Positions 21,618-29,463 of a stretch of 29,689 nt of DNA are shown piece by piece. Under the pieces are notes generated by a model that saw nothing but the letters and a program-made list of their open reading frames with translations, did no database searches and was not told the origin of the DNA. The DNA is from a virus. A program made the translations under genes and the position numbers. Positions within the stretch are counted from its first letter, which is position 1. Each line of letters starts with the position of its first letter. The stretch covers positions 1 through 29,689 of the IMG/VR virus record IMGVR_UViG_3300020430_000068. One strand, 5' to 3'.

Positions 21618-24112
21618 GCAAAGAAATCCTCAAGTGTTGCTTGTGTTCCATAACTTTTGTCTATTTTCCACAGTATCTTATCTGTGATAAATTTAAGTGG
21701 TTCAATAAAACTCTTCTCATACTGTATATCATAGTCTATTATTGAGTGAAAGTCAAGTTCTCTTGGTAACTTTGTTATAAAGGTTATAGCTGTAGACTGA
21801 TACTTGTTTGGTAATCTAAGATGTAGAAACTTAATCTTATCACCCTCGTTGATATATGGATACTTCTTACCTAACTTTTCTTTTTTGACTAAGTGATTAT
21901 ATACCAATGCACCTTTCACATGAATAGGTGTTCCCTTCTTAAAAAGATTTGCACTGTCACTCCATTTTCTTAATCCATTTACACTTCTTGGATATGCAAT
22001 ACTCTCTGGTGGTAAACTCATAAACTCTTTCCTAAACTCTTGTATAAAGGTATTTAGCATTTTCTCATCACCAGACATAATTATTTTTAGTGCATCTTTA
22101 ATTTTTTCTCTACAAGGAGCAGGAGTTGAACTCTTGACAGCCTCGATACCCATAATTTTAAGTGACGGTTCTTTATATCGAACACCTTCGATATCCCATG
22201 CATTTAAAATATATCTTTTCTTTGCAGTCCAGATACCTTTATCTGCAATCACTTCTCTTTTCATATTCATTCTTTGAGAATGACAGTTCAGATACGAAGC
22301 AAGATTTTGATAACTCTTATCAATAAAAGGTTCAAGTGTTTCTTTGGCAAATTTATCCAATGCGTTGATGATTGTTGTAGTGTCTGATTCAGATTTAAAC
22401 ATTTTATTAACATACCTGTCAAATGTGATATACACCGAATCTGTATCACTTGCAACAACATAGTCTTCCTTATCAGTTCCCATAATCTCGTTGAGATACC
22501 GATTAATATCAGACTCAATCCAACGAATAGAAAGCTGACCACTTGTAGTAATACCTTCAGCGATGAGATGATTATGATACCTAAAGTATGCATTACCGAT
22601 TGCACCATAAGCAGAGTTGAGTGAAATCTTTTTAGCCATCTGAATATTATTGTATTTTGAAATATCTTTAAGTAGTTTTGGATTTTTAGTATTTTCATAT
22701 TCCTGTTTAACCTCCAACATCTTTCTCTTAAATTTAACTCTATCATTATACATATTCTCCATAAGTTCTGGAAGAAAACCCTTTTTATCTGTTCTAAACA
22801 CAGCACCGTTTGGTGTCATAGTATGATGTTTATTTAATTTAGAACTATCAAACTCTTTATGTAGTAGTTTATCAACTTTCATATTTGGTATAGGCTGTTT
22901 ATAAACTAAAGTCTCTGGTGATATATTATATTGCATAATCAAATGAGGATACAGAGAGTTCAAGTCAAAAGACATCACCCACTTATGCATTCCAACTTGT
23001 GGGTCTTTCACATACGCACCTTCTAAATCTTTATCTTTTTTATATTGTAGTTTTTGTGGTATAACAATGTTCTTTGATTTAAGATAGTTGTATATTATAA
23101 TATCCCAATACTTTGTAGAACCAAGAACATCTATGTAATTCACCTTTGCTTCATAAGCCATAGTCAATGCAAGTTCAATCAACTTCATCTTATCTTCAAG
23201 TCTGTCTACCAACTCCACATCTGTAATATTATATTCTATGAATGATTGATAATCTTTAGTGTACCAATCTTTGAATGTTTCGTAAGGATTACTTTCTTTC
23301 TTCTCACCAAGTTCTACAAATGCAATATGGTCAAGTCGATAACTCTCTTGACTTGTGTATGTAAACTTACGATACAAATCAAAATAATCTAAATGTGCAA
23401 CACCAGATATATCAATCAACTGATGTGTTCTTCCCATAGTGTAAACATCTCTAGAATATACATTACCCCAAGGCGATAGTCGTTTTACATCTTTCTCACT
23501 AAACTTCATAATACGATTATACAAATAAGGAATATCAAAGAACTCTGTATTCCAGCCTGTAATTACATCTGGTTGTGTCTTTTCCCAAAATGTAAGAAAC
23601 TCATGTATGAGGTCTTCTTCGTTTTTACATTTGATATATGCAACATCATCTCTACGATTTACAAAGTCACCTATACCCCAAACCATAATGCGTTTGTTTT
23701 GATGATTTTTGATTGTGATTGATAGGATAGGTTCGATAGCCTTCTGTGGGTCTGGAAACCCATTTTCACATTGTACCTCAATATCGATTGTGATAATCAA
23801 TATCTTATCCATATCCCAGTTTACACGATTAGGATATTGTGTTGAGATGTAAGTATATGCGTGTTGTGTATTTCCGTATATGAGATGTGGCTGGTCTTCA
23901 TAAGACTTCAACCACTCAGAACATTCTTTTATACTTCCGAACTCCATAGGAGTTACATGTTTGTCATCAAGAGTTTTCCAGTTTGTTGATTTAACAACTG
24001 GAACAAACAAAGTTGGTTTATACTTCAACTTTGAGTTTACTCTTTGACCGTTGACCACCTCTCGTATAAGAAGATTATTTCCGTAACGAACTACATTTGT
24101 GTAAAAACTCAT
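21614..24112 (-). CDS. 43: DNA polymerase, T4 gp43 (family B)
   Basis: I start at ATG 24112 (832 aa, MSFYTNVVRYGNNLLIRE), which aligns with the T4 gp43 start. The frame opens upstream at 24154, but that would include the promoter. Exonuclease motifs: ITIDIEV (DIE about 110-112), GWNTEFFDIPY (Asn188, Asp193) and EYNITDVE (Tyr294, Asp298). Polymerase motifs: SFDLNSLYPHLI (about 382-393), KKISLNSAYGAIGN, VASDTDSVYITF and the AKKRYIL segment. It is somewhat shorter than T4 gp43 (898 aa). No ribosome site precedes the ATG, and the consensus promoter would start the RNA at this A, so the mRNA may be leaderless. T4's polymerase operator hairpin is not evident. Confidence 0.97.
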   Translation of the reverse strand: MSFYTNVVRYGNNLLIREVVNGQRVNSKLKYKPTLFVPVVKSTNWKTLDDKHVTPMEFGSIKECSEWLKSYEDQPHLIYGNTQHAYTYISTQYPNRVNWDMDKILIITIDIEVQCENGFPDPQKAIEPILSITIKNHQNKRIMVWGIGDFVNRRDDVAYIKCKNEEDLIHEFLTFWEKTQPDVITGWNTEFFDIPYLYNRIMKFSEKDVKRLSPWGNVYSRDVYTMGRTHQLIDISGVAHLDYFDLYRKFTYTSQESYRLDHIAFVELGEKKESNPYETFKDWYTKDYQSFIEYNITDVELVDRLEDKMKLIELALTMAYEAKVNYIDVLGSTKYWDIIIYNYLKSKNIVIPQKLQYKKDKDLEGAYVKDPQVGMHKWVMSFDLNSLYPHLIMQYNISPETLVYKQPIPNMKVDKLLHKEFDSSKLNKHHTMTPNGAVFRTDKKGFLPELMENMYNDRVKFKRKMLEVKQEYENTKNPKLLKDISKYNNIQMAKKISLNSAYGAIGNAYFRYHNHLIAEGITTSGQLSIRWIESDINRYLNEIMGTDKEDYVVASDTDSVYITFDRYVNKMFKSESDTTTIINALDKFAKETLEPFIDKSYQNLASYLNCHSQRMNMKREVIADKGIWTAKKRYILNAWDIEGVRYKEPSLKIMGIEAVKSSTPAPCREKIKDALKIIMSGDEKMLNTFIQEFRKEFMSLPPESIAYPRSVNGLRKWSDSANLFKKGTPIHVKGALVYNHLVKKEKLGKKYPYINEGDKIKFLHLRLPNKYQSTAITFITKLPRELDFHSIIDYDIQYEKSFIEPLKFITDKILWKIDKSYGTQATLEDFFA

Positions 24113-24118
24113 AATATA

Positions 24119-24147
24119 ATTATAATTTAAAAATGGGGGTTTGTCAA
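24119..24147 (-). promoter_or_regulatory. Consensus sigma70-type promoter of the polymerase operon
   Basis: TTGACA (24147-24142), exactly 17 bases, then TATAAT (24124-24119) on the minus strand: a perfect early-type promoter. The usual start point, seven bases past the -10 box, is 24112, the first base of the gene 43 ATG. It would drive polymerase, methyltransferase, TET-like and glycosyltransferase genes. Confidence 0.85.
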
Positions 24148-24152
24148 CCCCC
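24125..24152 (-). terminator. Intrinsic terminator overlapping the polymerase promoter
   Basis: GGGGGTT pairs with AACCCCC (seven pairs, GACA loop; stem at 24135-24152), starting 7 bases after the stop of the 329-aa gene and followed by ATTTTTAAATT. It would end the upstream transcript. The loop and inner stem are the TTGACA of the next promoter, the same design as at 17233-17254. Confidence 0.7.
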
Positions 24153-24159
24153 ATAGTCC

Positions 24160-25149
24160 CTATGCGGCATATTTTTTAGCAATTCCATCTGGGTCTACTA
24201 AAAATTTTCTATAAACACTTCCATTAACCCTTTGCTTAAAATTTTCATGATTGCATTTTGTACCATCTAAAGAAAATTCACAATCACCTTTTGGTTTTTT
24301 AATTATCTTATCAGCGGCATTACACAGCATAAAAAATCTAATATTTGATTTTTCAGTATTAGTTGTATCTGCACTTATGACACCACTTTTACTAAACTCA
24401 TTAAAAGTTTTCATAAGATGATTTGTTTTACCTTCTGTATCATCTGTCATCATCTTTAAAAGATTAGATGCGTGTTCCTGTAAATCCTCATGTATCATTA
24501 AAGCAGTGAAACCTAAAATTTCTTTACCCCATGATGAGAATCTATCCGTACTTCTAACATCTTTTGATAACTCTCTAGCTTTACGGACAGTTTTTTTCCA
24601 AATCTTCCATAAACTAATTGCATTTTCCATTCCTAATTTGACTTCACCACCTCTTCTACCAAGTATTTGTCTAAGAGTTGTTTCGTCCTCTTTAACTGCT
24701 GAATTATCTTCTATAAATATTTGGTCTATTGGATATCTTGCTTTAGGTGGTGATGTTAATGTAAATGCATCATTATCTGCTCCAAGAACTAATACCACAT
24801 CAACAGTTAAACCAAGTTCCACTATTGTTTTAAGTCTGTGTTGAAATTCCATGAGGTTACCAGCAGTAGTGAATACACAAGCACCACCATCTTTTTTCCA
24901 ACCTACATTTTGAATATTTGTATCTAACTTTTTCAACTGTGTTGAATAAAATCTTCTATTTTTTTTATTTAAAAAATGTAAAATAATTTGTGCTTTCTTT
25001 GGTGTCATTTTATACACCATAGCAATATATTTTTTTGAGAGAGGGTCAAATCCTAATATTCTTATTGCCTCATCAATCGTCATTCTTTCTAATTCTTCTG
25101 GAGAGTATAGCTCTCCTATTTTTTCTTCGTATTTTTTTAAAACCATCAT
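24160..25149 (-). CDS. ParB/sulfiredoxin-fold-like phage protein
   Basis: The 329-aa product has NRRFYSTQLKKLDTNIQN (63-80), GWKKDGGACVFTTAGNLMEF, QHRLKTIVELGLTVDVVLVL and then PIDQIFIED. This is the pattern of phage ParB-like proteins (NRPxSxxxVxxYAxxMxxGxW...GxLxDGQHRLxAxxxSGxxVxxxVxxG). Here the usual GQHRL is FQHRL. The rest is helical, with a basic KIWKKTVRKARELS and a Cys/His-containing end (DCEFSLDGTKCNHE). Such proteins are linked to DNA binding or nucleotide hydrolysis, but this family has no settled function. Two ATGs stand in tandem (25149 and 25146) after AAGGAG; either may be used. It forms its own unit between a promoter and a terminator, directly ahead of the polymerase. Confidence 0.65.
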   Translation of the reverse strand: MMVLKKYEEKIGELYSPEELERMTIDEAIRILGFDPLSKKYIAMVYKMTPKKAQIILHFLNKKNRRFYSTQLKKLDTNIQNVGWKKDGGACVFTTAGNLMEFQHRLKTIVELGLTVDVVLVLGADNDAFTLTSPPKARYPIDQIFIEDNSAVKEDETTLRQILGRRGGEVKLGMENAISLWKIWKKTVRKARELSKDVRSTDRFSSWGKEILGFTALMIHEDLQEHASNLLKMMTDDTEGKTNHLMKTFNEFSKSGVISADTTNTEKSNIRFFMLCNAADKIIKKPKGDCEFSLDGTKCNHENFKQRVNGSVYRKFLVDPDGIAKKYAA

Positions 25150-25187
25150 AAGCTCCTTAATAATTGTTATTTGGTTATATTTGAATC

Positions 25188-25216
25188 ATTATATACTAAT
25201 AAACTAAGTTTGTCAA
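25188..25216 (-). promoter_or_regulatory. Consensus sigma70-type promoter
   Basis: TTGACA (25216-25211), a 17-base spacer and TATAAT (25193-25188), all perfect on the minus strand. The RNA would start near 25181 and have a leader of about 32 bases with AAGGAG before the ParB-like gene. An AT-rich imperfect inverted repeat (about 25218-25240) lies between the previous gene and the -35 box and may act as a weak terminator or a binding site. Confidence 0.85.
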
Positions 25217-25240
25217 ATAATAATTAAACTTAATTTATTA

Positions 25241-25486
25241 TCATAATTTAAGTGCCATCTGAACATCTTCATTTAGCAACTCTTGTGAACTATCAAAATG
25301 GTTTTGAACAGCCTCAAGTTTATCTTCTGCCTCTGCAATCTTTCCAAAGTGTACATCTAGCTCCTCTAGAAATTTTGAGTGTTCAGGTATAGAGATTGGA
25401 TTATTTAACATTATCTTAATGTTTACTTTTGCTTCTTCAATTTCTGCTTCATATTTCTTTTTTAGTGCGTCAAGTATTGTACTCAT
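25241..25486 (-). CDS. Small coiled-coil phage protein, unknown function
   Basis: The 81-aa product (MSTILDALKKKYEAEIEEAK and onward) is nearly all helix with heptad character, including LEELDVHFGKIAEAEDKLEA (40-59). Similar DALKxKYEAEIEEAKxxI proteins are known to me from marine T4-like phages, next to the replication genes. The function is unknown. It overlaps the regA stop by ATGA and is the last gene of the clamp-loader operon. Confidence 0.7.
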   Translation of the reverse strand: MSTILDALKKKYEAEIEEAKVNIKIMLNNPISIPEHSKFLEELDVHFGKIAEAEDKLEAVQNHFDSSQELLNEDVQMALKL

Positions 25487-25863
25487 TTCTCTTCCTCTTT
25501 CTTTTTACCAATATTATATTTTGTTTCTAAAGTCCACTCATCTTTTTCTTTAAAAGATAATATCTTAATCTGACTTAATGGTGCAACAGGTTCTATCTTA
25601 CCCTCAACACCTACTAGATTCCAATCATTTAATAATTTTGCAATAGTATTTCTTCTTGCAATATCATTCTCTGATAGGTTTGTTTCTTTACCGTCTAGTG
25701 CAAAGAGTTCTTTAAAATGCACAATATAGTATTTACCTTGCTTGTGTAATATATGACAAGACTGATATAGTTTTCTTTCTTTTCTTGAAGCAACACCGAT
25801 ACGAGATAGAGTCTCTCTTACCTTTAGAAAGTCATCTGGCTCTTTCAGAGTGACTTGTAACAT
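25483..25863 (-). CDS. regA: RegA translational repressor
   Basis: RegA binds the start regions of early phage messages and blocks their translation. From ATG 25863 the sequence MLQVTLKEPDDFLKVRETL lines up with T4 RegA (MIEITLKKPEDFLKVKETL), followed by LYQSCHILHKQGKYYIVHFK, which is nearly identical, and a later ISFK-like LSFKEKDEWTLETKYNIG. Upstream in-frame starts exist (GTG 25899, ATG 25890), adding 9-12 residues not found in T4. CAGGAG stands close before 25863. I prefer 25863 but ATG 25890 is possible. It overlaps neither neighbour by more than a few bases with this choice. The 126-residue length matches T4's about 122. Confidence 0.93.
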   Translation of the reverse strand: MLQVTLKEPDDFLKVRETLSRIGVASRKERKLYQSCHILHKQGKYYIVHFKELFALDGKETNLSENDIARRNTIAKLLNDWNLVGVEGKIEPVAPLSQIKILSFKEKDEWTLETKYNIGKKKEEEK

Positions 25864-25879
25864 TTGCTCCTGTGACCAA

Positions 25880-26275
25880 TTATTTTCCATGTCTTCCACC
25901 CTTATTTAATTTATTCTTAATGAACTCAATTTGTTCATCATTTAGTATGGTGAGAGCAGACTTAGCCTTTTCATTACTATAACCATAATACTCTTTTACA
26001 TACTCTATATTACTCACTTTCTTAGACTTTAGCCAAGGAGTAAATCTATTTCTTTTCCTAAAACTATTTATCAAAAAGTCGAACTGTAACTTTTTATCTA
26101 AATGGTTCATCACATTCATTTCATTTACTAATAAACATTCTTCTTTACCAGTGGGTGCAAGACATTTATTTATAATATAGGCTGGGTATTTCTTTTCCCA
26201 AACTTCATCTTCACCGTCCATCAGTTTTTCTTTAGACTGATTGATTGCTTTTAGATATTCCTTCAACTCGTACAT
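25880..26275 (-). CDS. 62: Clamp loader small subunit, gp62 (short marine form)
   Basis: The 131-aa protein (MYELKEYLKAINQSKEKLMD, KKYPAYIINKCLAP, NEMNVMNHLDKKLQFDFLIN, VKEYYGYSNEKAKSALTIL) matches the short gp62 found in cyanophages and differs strongly from the 187-aa T4 protein. With four copies of gp44 it forms the clamp loader that puts gp45 on DNA. It lies between gene 44 (with an oxygenase inserted) and regA, the usual order. Its start overlaps the oxygenase gene by 44 bases. Confidence 0.88.
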   Translation of the reverse strand: MYELKEYLKAINQSKEKLMDGEDEVWEKKYPAYIINKCLAPTGKEECLLVNEMNVMNHLDKKLQFDFLINSFRKRNRFTPWLKSKKVSNIEYVKEYYGYSNEKAKSALTILNDEQIEFIKNKLNKGGRHGK

Positions 26276-26777
26276 TATCTAAATCCTTTGTTTTGAATAC
26301 CACGCAAGTTCTTAACTTATAACATTGTCTTGATACAGTTTGTGCTTGGTGTAAGTAACTTGCGTTAAATACTATTGACCTATTTCCTTTGTAGTCAATA
26401 AGTTCGTTTCCAATAATTGTTCCACCACCAAAATCTCTTTTCCAATCCATTCTTGGATAATAGATAATTGTGTAATCACCGTCATCTATGTGTGGGTGTG
26501 GTTCTATTCCATGTGTATGTGCATTGAGATACATTCTTTCCATTTGTAGTTTTACTTTATCAGATAGTTTGTGTTTGATTGATTCCCAAATCATAAGTAG
26601 ATAATCATAACCATTCTTTTCACATTCCTCTGGTGTATGACCACAGAATATGTGCCAGTGTTTATTTACACCGTTACCTGTAGAATTGTAATCATACTTC
26701 CAAGATAGATTACGAATAGACATATCAACTAATTCTGCATTGTGTCTTTCTAATGTATCGTCAATAACTTCTATCAT
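26232..26777 (-). CDS. 2OG-Fe(II) oxygenase inserted between genes 44 and 62
   Basis: The 181-aa product has IEPHPHIDDGDYTIIYYPR with the iron ligands His96 and Asp98, FGGGTI (116-121), then FNASYLHQAQTVSRQCYKLR with His143 and Arg156. This is the full set of a P4H-like oxygenase. It overlaps gene 44 by ATGA and gene 62 by 44 bases, so it is made with the clamp loader. The substrate is unknown. Its place inside an otherwise conserved pair is notable. Confidence 0.83.
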   Translation of the reverse strand: MIEVIDDTLERHNAELVDMSIRNLSWKYDYNSTGNGVNKHWHIFCGHTPEECEKNGYDYLLMIWESIKHKLSDKVKLQMERMYLNAHTHGIEPHPHIDDGDYTIIYYPRMDWKRDFGGGTIIGNELIDYKGNRSIVFNASYLHQAQTVSRQCYKLRTCVVFKTKDLDNVRVEGISKSNQSV

Positions 26778-27712
26778 TTAAATTTTACCTCTGACATTAA
26801 TACTACCATACACGCAAGTAGATTTATTTCTTGGTCAGCCACAAACGCAGCTTTGTATTGATACTCCCCAATAGTGTGAACGGCATACTTAATACTTGTA
26901 TCGTCAGATAGATGCATAAGTAGAGTATCATAAATAGTACGGAAAATACGATTATGGTCATTGTCCAAATTATTAACAATCCATTTTCTGGTAGATTGTA
27001 AATCTTTTCTTCTAAGTGCTTCAATAAGTTCATTTACATTTACCTCTGATAAGTTTACTAATATTCCAGCATCAATCTTACCAGATGTAGAATATCTTTG
27101 CAATTCGTTGAGAGTTCTTCTCCAGTCTGGAAAGTATTTATTGATTAACTCAACTACAACTTTCTCTTCAAACTTAATATTCTCTTGTGTAAGAATATCT
27201 TTAACTCTTTTAAAGAAGTCCATTGCAAGTTTAGGTTTTTCTTGATTAGGTATCTTAAAATTAACCACACTACATCTAGAGTGCAAGGGTGGTATTAATC
27301 TGTTTTCATAATTACATGTGAGAATAAAACCACAGTTCTTATGAAACTCTTCCATGAAACCACGAAGTGCAGGCTGTGTAGATTGTGGATTAAGATAATC
27401 TGCTTCATCAAGTATCAAATACTTTCGACCACCCTCAAGAGAACTTGTAGATGCAAAGTTTTTAATCTTTGTTCGAAGAACATCTATACCAGACTCTTCA
27501 GAACCATTTATCATCATTGATGTTGCACCTATCTCATCTATCATAGCTTTTGCAATAGTTGTTTTACCAACACCAGCACCACCAGATAAAATAAGATTAG
27601 GTATCTGATTATCTTTTACAAACTCTTGAAAAGTTTGTTTTAAATTAGTCGGAAGAATACAATCGTCAACTTTCGTTGGACGGTGTTTCTCCACCCAGAG
27701 AAATTTTTCCAT
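26774..27712 (-). CDS. 44: Clamp loader large subunit, gp44 (AAA+ ATPase)
   Basis: gp44 uses ATP to open and load the sliding clamp. In 312 aa: WVEKHRPTKVDDCILP (6-21, the RFC box II start), Walker A GGAGVGKT (44-51), Walker B LILDEADYL with DEAD at 102-105, FILTCNYENRLI as sensor 1 (129-140), and SRC at 145-147, the arginine finger motif of clamp loaders. AGGAG lies six bases before the ATG and the gene follows gene 45 by 9 bases. Confidence 0.96.
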   Translation of the reverse strand: MEKFLWVEKHRPTKVDDCILPTNLKQTFQEFVKDNQIPNLILSGGAGVGKTTIAKAMIDEIGATSMMINGSEESGIDVLRTKIKNFASTSSLEGGRKYLILDEADYLNPQSTQPALRGFMEEFHKNCGFILTCNYENRLIPPLHSRCSVVNFKIPNQEKPKLAMDFFKRVKDILTQENIKFEEKVVVELINKYFPDWRRTLNELQRYSTSGKIDAGILVNLSEVNVNELIEALRRKDLQSTRKWIVNNLDNDHNRIFRTIYDTLLMHLSDDTSIKYAVHTIGEYQYKAAFVADQEINLLACMVVLMSEVKFK

Positions 27713-27721
27713 GTTGCACTC

Positions 27722-28387
27722 CTAAGCAGAATAAGTTGATTCTGGTTCTAGTGCAATCCAGTATTGTGTTTTTCCGTTTTTAAAATGACTAATATTTTTA
27801 GAAGATACTTCTACTTCATACTTGCCTGGCAATAATTTTAAGTTTTCTGTCTTGAAGAAAAATTTAAATGTACCGTCATTCTTAACATCAATGTCAATCT
27901 GACAAGAGTTTGCAGTATCATTCTTTTTATCTTTGACAGTAAGTTTTACATCACCACCATCTTTTTCAAGAACTAAATCTGGTGCAGATAAAACTCCTGC
28001 AGCTTTAGATATTTCAGATATGTCTGCATCAGTTAATGTAAAAGTAACTTCATTACTTGGCATTGATATTTCTTTTGTGGGTGTCGTTACAACACTAGGG
28101 TCACTGTAAAAATACTTTACAGTCTTTCTACCATTCTCTTCTGTGATTTTTAGAAAACTATCTTCAAATGTTAGAATAGGATTCTTGAATAATGATAGAG
28201 ATGCAAGGAACTCATTCAAGTCATAGATTGCAACTTGTTTAGGAAATGTTTCCTCGACCTCAGCCTTTGCAACGATATTCTTCATTGCAGACATTGTTGA
28301 TATTGTATTACCTTCTTTAATCACTAAGTTCTGATTAATAGAGGCAAAGTTTTTTAATACTTGTATTGTATTAGTGCTTAGTTTCAT
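27722..28387 (-). CDS. 45: Sliding clamp, gp45
   Basis: The clamp keeps the polymerase on DNA and, in T4, activates late transcription. ATG 28387 follows GGAG by six bases and gives 221 aa starting MKLSTNTIQVLKNFASIN, aligning to T4 gp45 (MKLSKDTTALLKNFATIN). VAIYDLNEFLASLSLF (56-71 from the earlier ATG), YSDPSVV and LLPGKYEVEV with the ending WIALEPEST match the clamp fold. An earlier ATG at 28399 is less likely. Overlaps the upstream DUF3310-like gene by 17 bases. Confidence 0.95.
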   Translation of the reverse strand: MKLSTNTIQVLKNFASINQNLVIKEGNTISTMSAMKNIVAKAEVEETFPKQVAIYDLNEFLASLSLFKNPILTFEDSFLKITEENGRKTVKYFYSDPSVVTTPTKEISMPSNEVTFTLTDADISEISKAAGVLSAPDLVLEKDGGDVKLTVKDKKNDTANSCQIDIDVKNDGTFKFFFKTENLKLLPGKYEVEVSSKNISHFKNGKTQYWIALEPESTYSA

Positions 28388-28646
28388 CACTTTCTCCATT
28401 ATTTAAATGTAATGCGATTATACCATAATGTATAACCTTTAATAAATCTGCTCTATTTTTTCCATTCTTCTTTCCGTATCGTTGAGCATACTTCAAAATA
28501 TTTCCGATACAAAATCCTTCACCATGACCAGAGTCTATAATCATCTCTGTTGCTTGGTACTTACCTTTACTATAGTGTAAATCGTAAGTCTTGTCAATGT
28601 ATTCTTTTATCTCTTGTATAGATTTGTCTTCATCAAATTTGTACAT
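28371..28646 (-). CDS. DUF3310-like protein
   Basis: The 91-aa protein has GFCIGNILKYAQRYGKKNGK (44-63) followed by NRADLLKVIHYGIIAL, the (G/C)NxxKYxxRxGxK...DLxKxxxY pattern of DUF3310, a small helical family of phages sometimes called nucleotide-kinase-like. A similar gene often lies near gene 45 in cyanophages as I recall. No proven role. It follows the 270-aa oxygenase gene by 4 bases. Confidence 0.78.
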   Translation of the reverse strand: MYKFDEDKSIQEIKEYIDKTYDLHYSKGKYQATEMIIDSGHGEGFCIGNILKYAQRYGKKNGKNRADLLKVIHYGIIALHLNNGESDETKH

Positions 28647-28650
28647 AATA

Positions 28651-29463
28651 TTATCTCTCTGCGAATTGTTTTGTCACCTCTGGTGAATCATGTATGTTGA
28701 AGTTTGCAGAAAGAGTTCGTCTTTCACCCTCTCCTCTGAAAGGCCACACCATGTGTGATAGCCAATTAGGAAACATCAACAGTTTACCCTCAACAGGTCT
28801 TACAACATGTTGAGTTTGTTCTCTTAGTTGATAGATATCTTTCATTGTATTTGCACCCCACTGAAACTGTGTCCAGCCATCAATTTCACCAGATGCATGA
28901 TTTAAGTTTGGTACTTCTATCTTTGGTTTATTCTTAATCGAGTCTGGAACTTTCAAATATAGAATACAAGATAAACCAGATTGTGTTTGTACGCCGTGGT
29001 CATGTAGTGGATTGTAATCACCTTCATAACTATGAACAGTCCAACACTCAAAACATTCTACTGACGACATACGATTATAAGGTTTTTGTATAAATGATTT
29101 ACCTATATTTTCAAGAACCTTTTTAAATTGCACACCAGTTTCATGTTCTTTCAAAGGGAAATTAAGTTGTGCAGATTTATCACTACTTAATTGTCCAACA
29201 AGTTTATTAGAGTAATCTTTATCATTAGGTATCACTACATCATCAATGTATTGATTAATCTCCTCTATAAAAACTTTTGGAAACTGTACCTCTAACCATT
29301 TTAGAGCAGGCATAGTTTTTAACTTTATACTTGCTTCAAAATCTTTACTTGTTAAATCAGTTCTGGCTTTTCTTACAGTTTGTCTACCCATTGCGTAAGG
29401 TTGACTTTTTGTAGATGTTTGTTTTCTTTCATCTAGTTGTTTTGATAAATCACTTAGTCCCAT
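28651..29463 (-). CDS. 2OG-Fe(II) oxygenase, 2OG-FeII_Oxy_5 type
   Basis: The 270-aa product has a N-terminal part with KWLEVQFPKVFIEEINQYID and a core VHSYEGDYNPLHDHGVQTQS carrying the metal-binding His154/His156 region, then GGSxIDGWTQFQWGANTMKD-like IDGWTQFQWG, and LLMFPNWLSHMVWPFRGEGE with distal His237, ending RRTLSANFN with Arg248/249. This pattern (NPLHDH ... FPxWLxHxVxPF ... RRTxSxNFN) is typical of the marine-phage family PF13759. The substrate is unknown. It stands next to a related gene (29463-29689); their shared parts are about 57% identical over 63 positions. They overlap as TAATG. Confidence 0.85.
   Translation of the reverse strand: MGLSDLSKQLDERKQTSTKSQPYAMGRQTVRKARTDLTSKDFEASIKLKTMPALKWLEVQFPKVFIEEINQYIDDVVIPNDKDYSNKLVGQLSSDKSAQLNFPLKEHETGVQFKKVLENIGKSFIQKPYNRMSSVECFECWTVHSYEGDYNPLHDHGVQTQSGLSCILYLKVPDSIKNKPKIEVPNLNHASGEIDGWTQFQWGANTMKDIYQLREQTQHVVRPVEGKLLMFPNWLSHMVWPFRGEGERRTLSANFNIHDSPEVTKQFAER

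Noticed and set aside
22288-22806. 172-aa minus-strand frame within the polymerase gene
   Set aside because: It covers the conserved polymerase motifs in the wrong frame and is a shadow of gene 43.
24113-24154. Extension of gene 43 to the ATG at 24154
   Set aside because: It would translate the terminator stem and both promoter boxes and does not match the start of T4 gp43.
25864-25899. Longer RegA with GTG start at 25899
   Set aside because: Adds residues not seen in T4 RegA; the protein aligns exactly from the ATG at 25863, although ATG 25890 cannot be excluded.
26167-26174. TATAAATA late-promoter box on the minus strand
   Set aside because: It is inside the gp62 coding sequence, in an AT-rich run, with no gene start suitably placed downstream.
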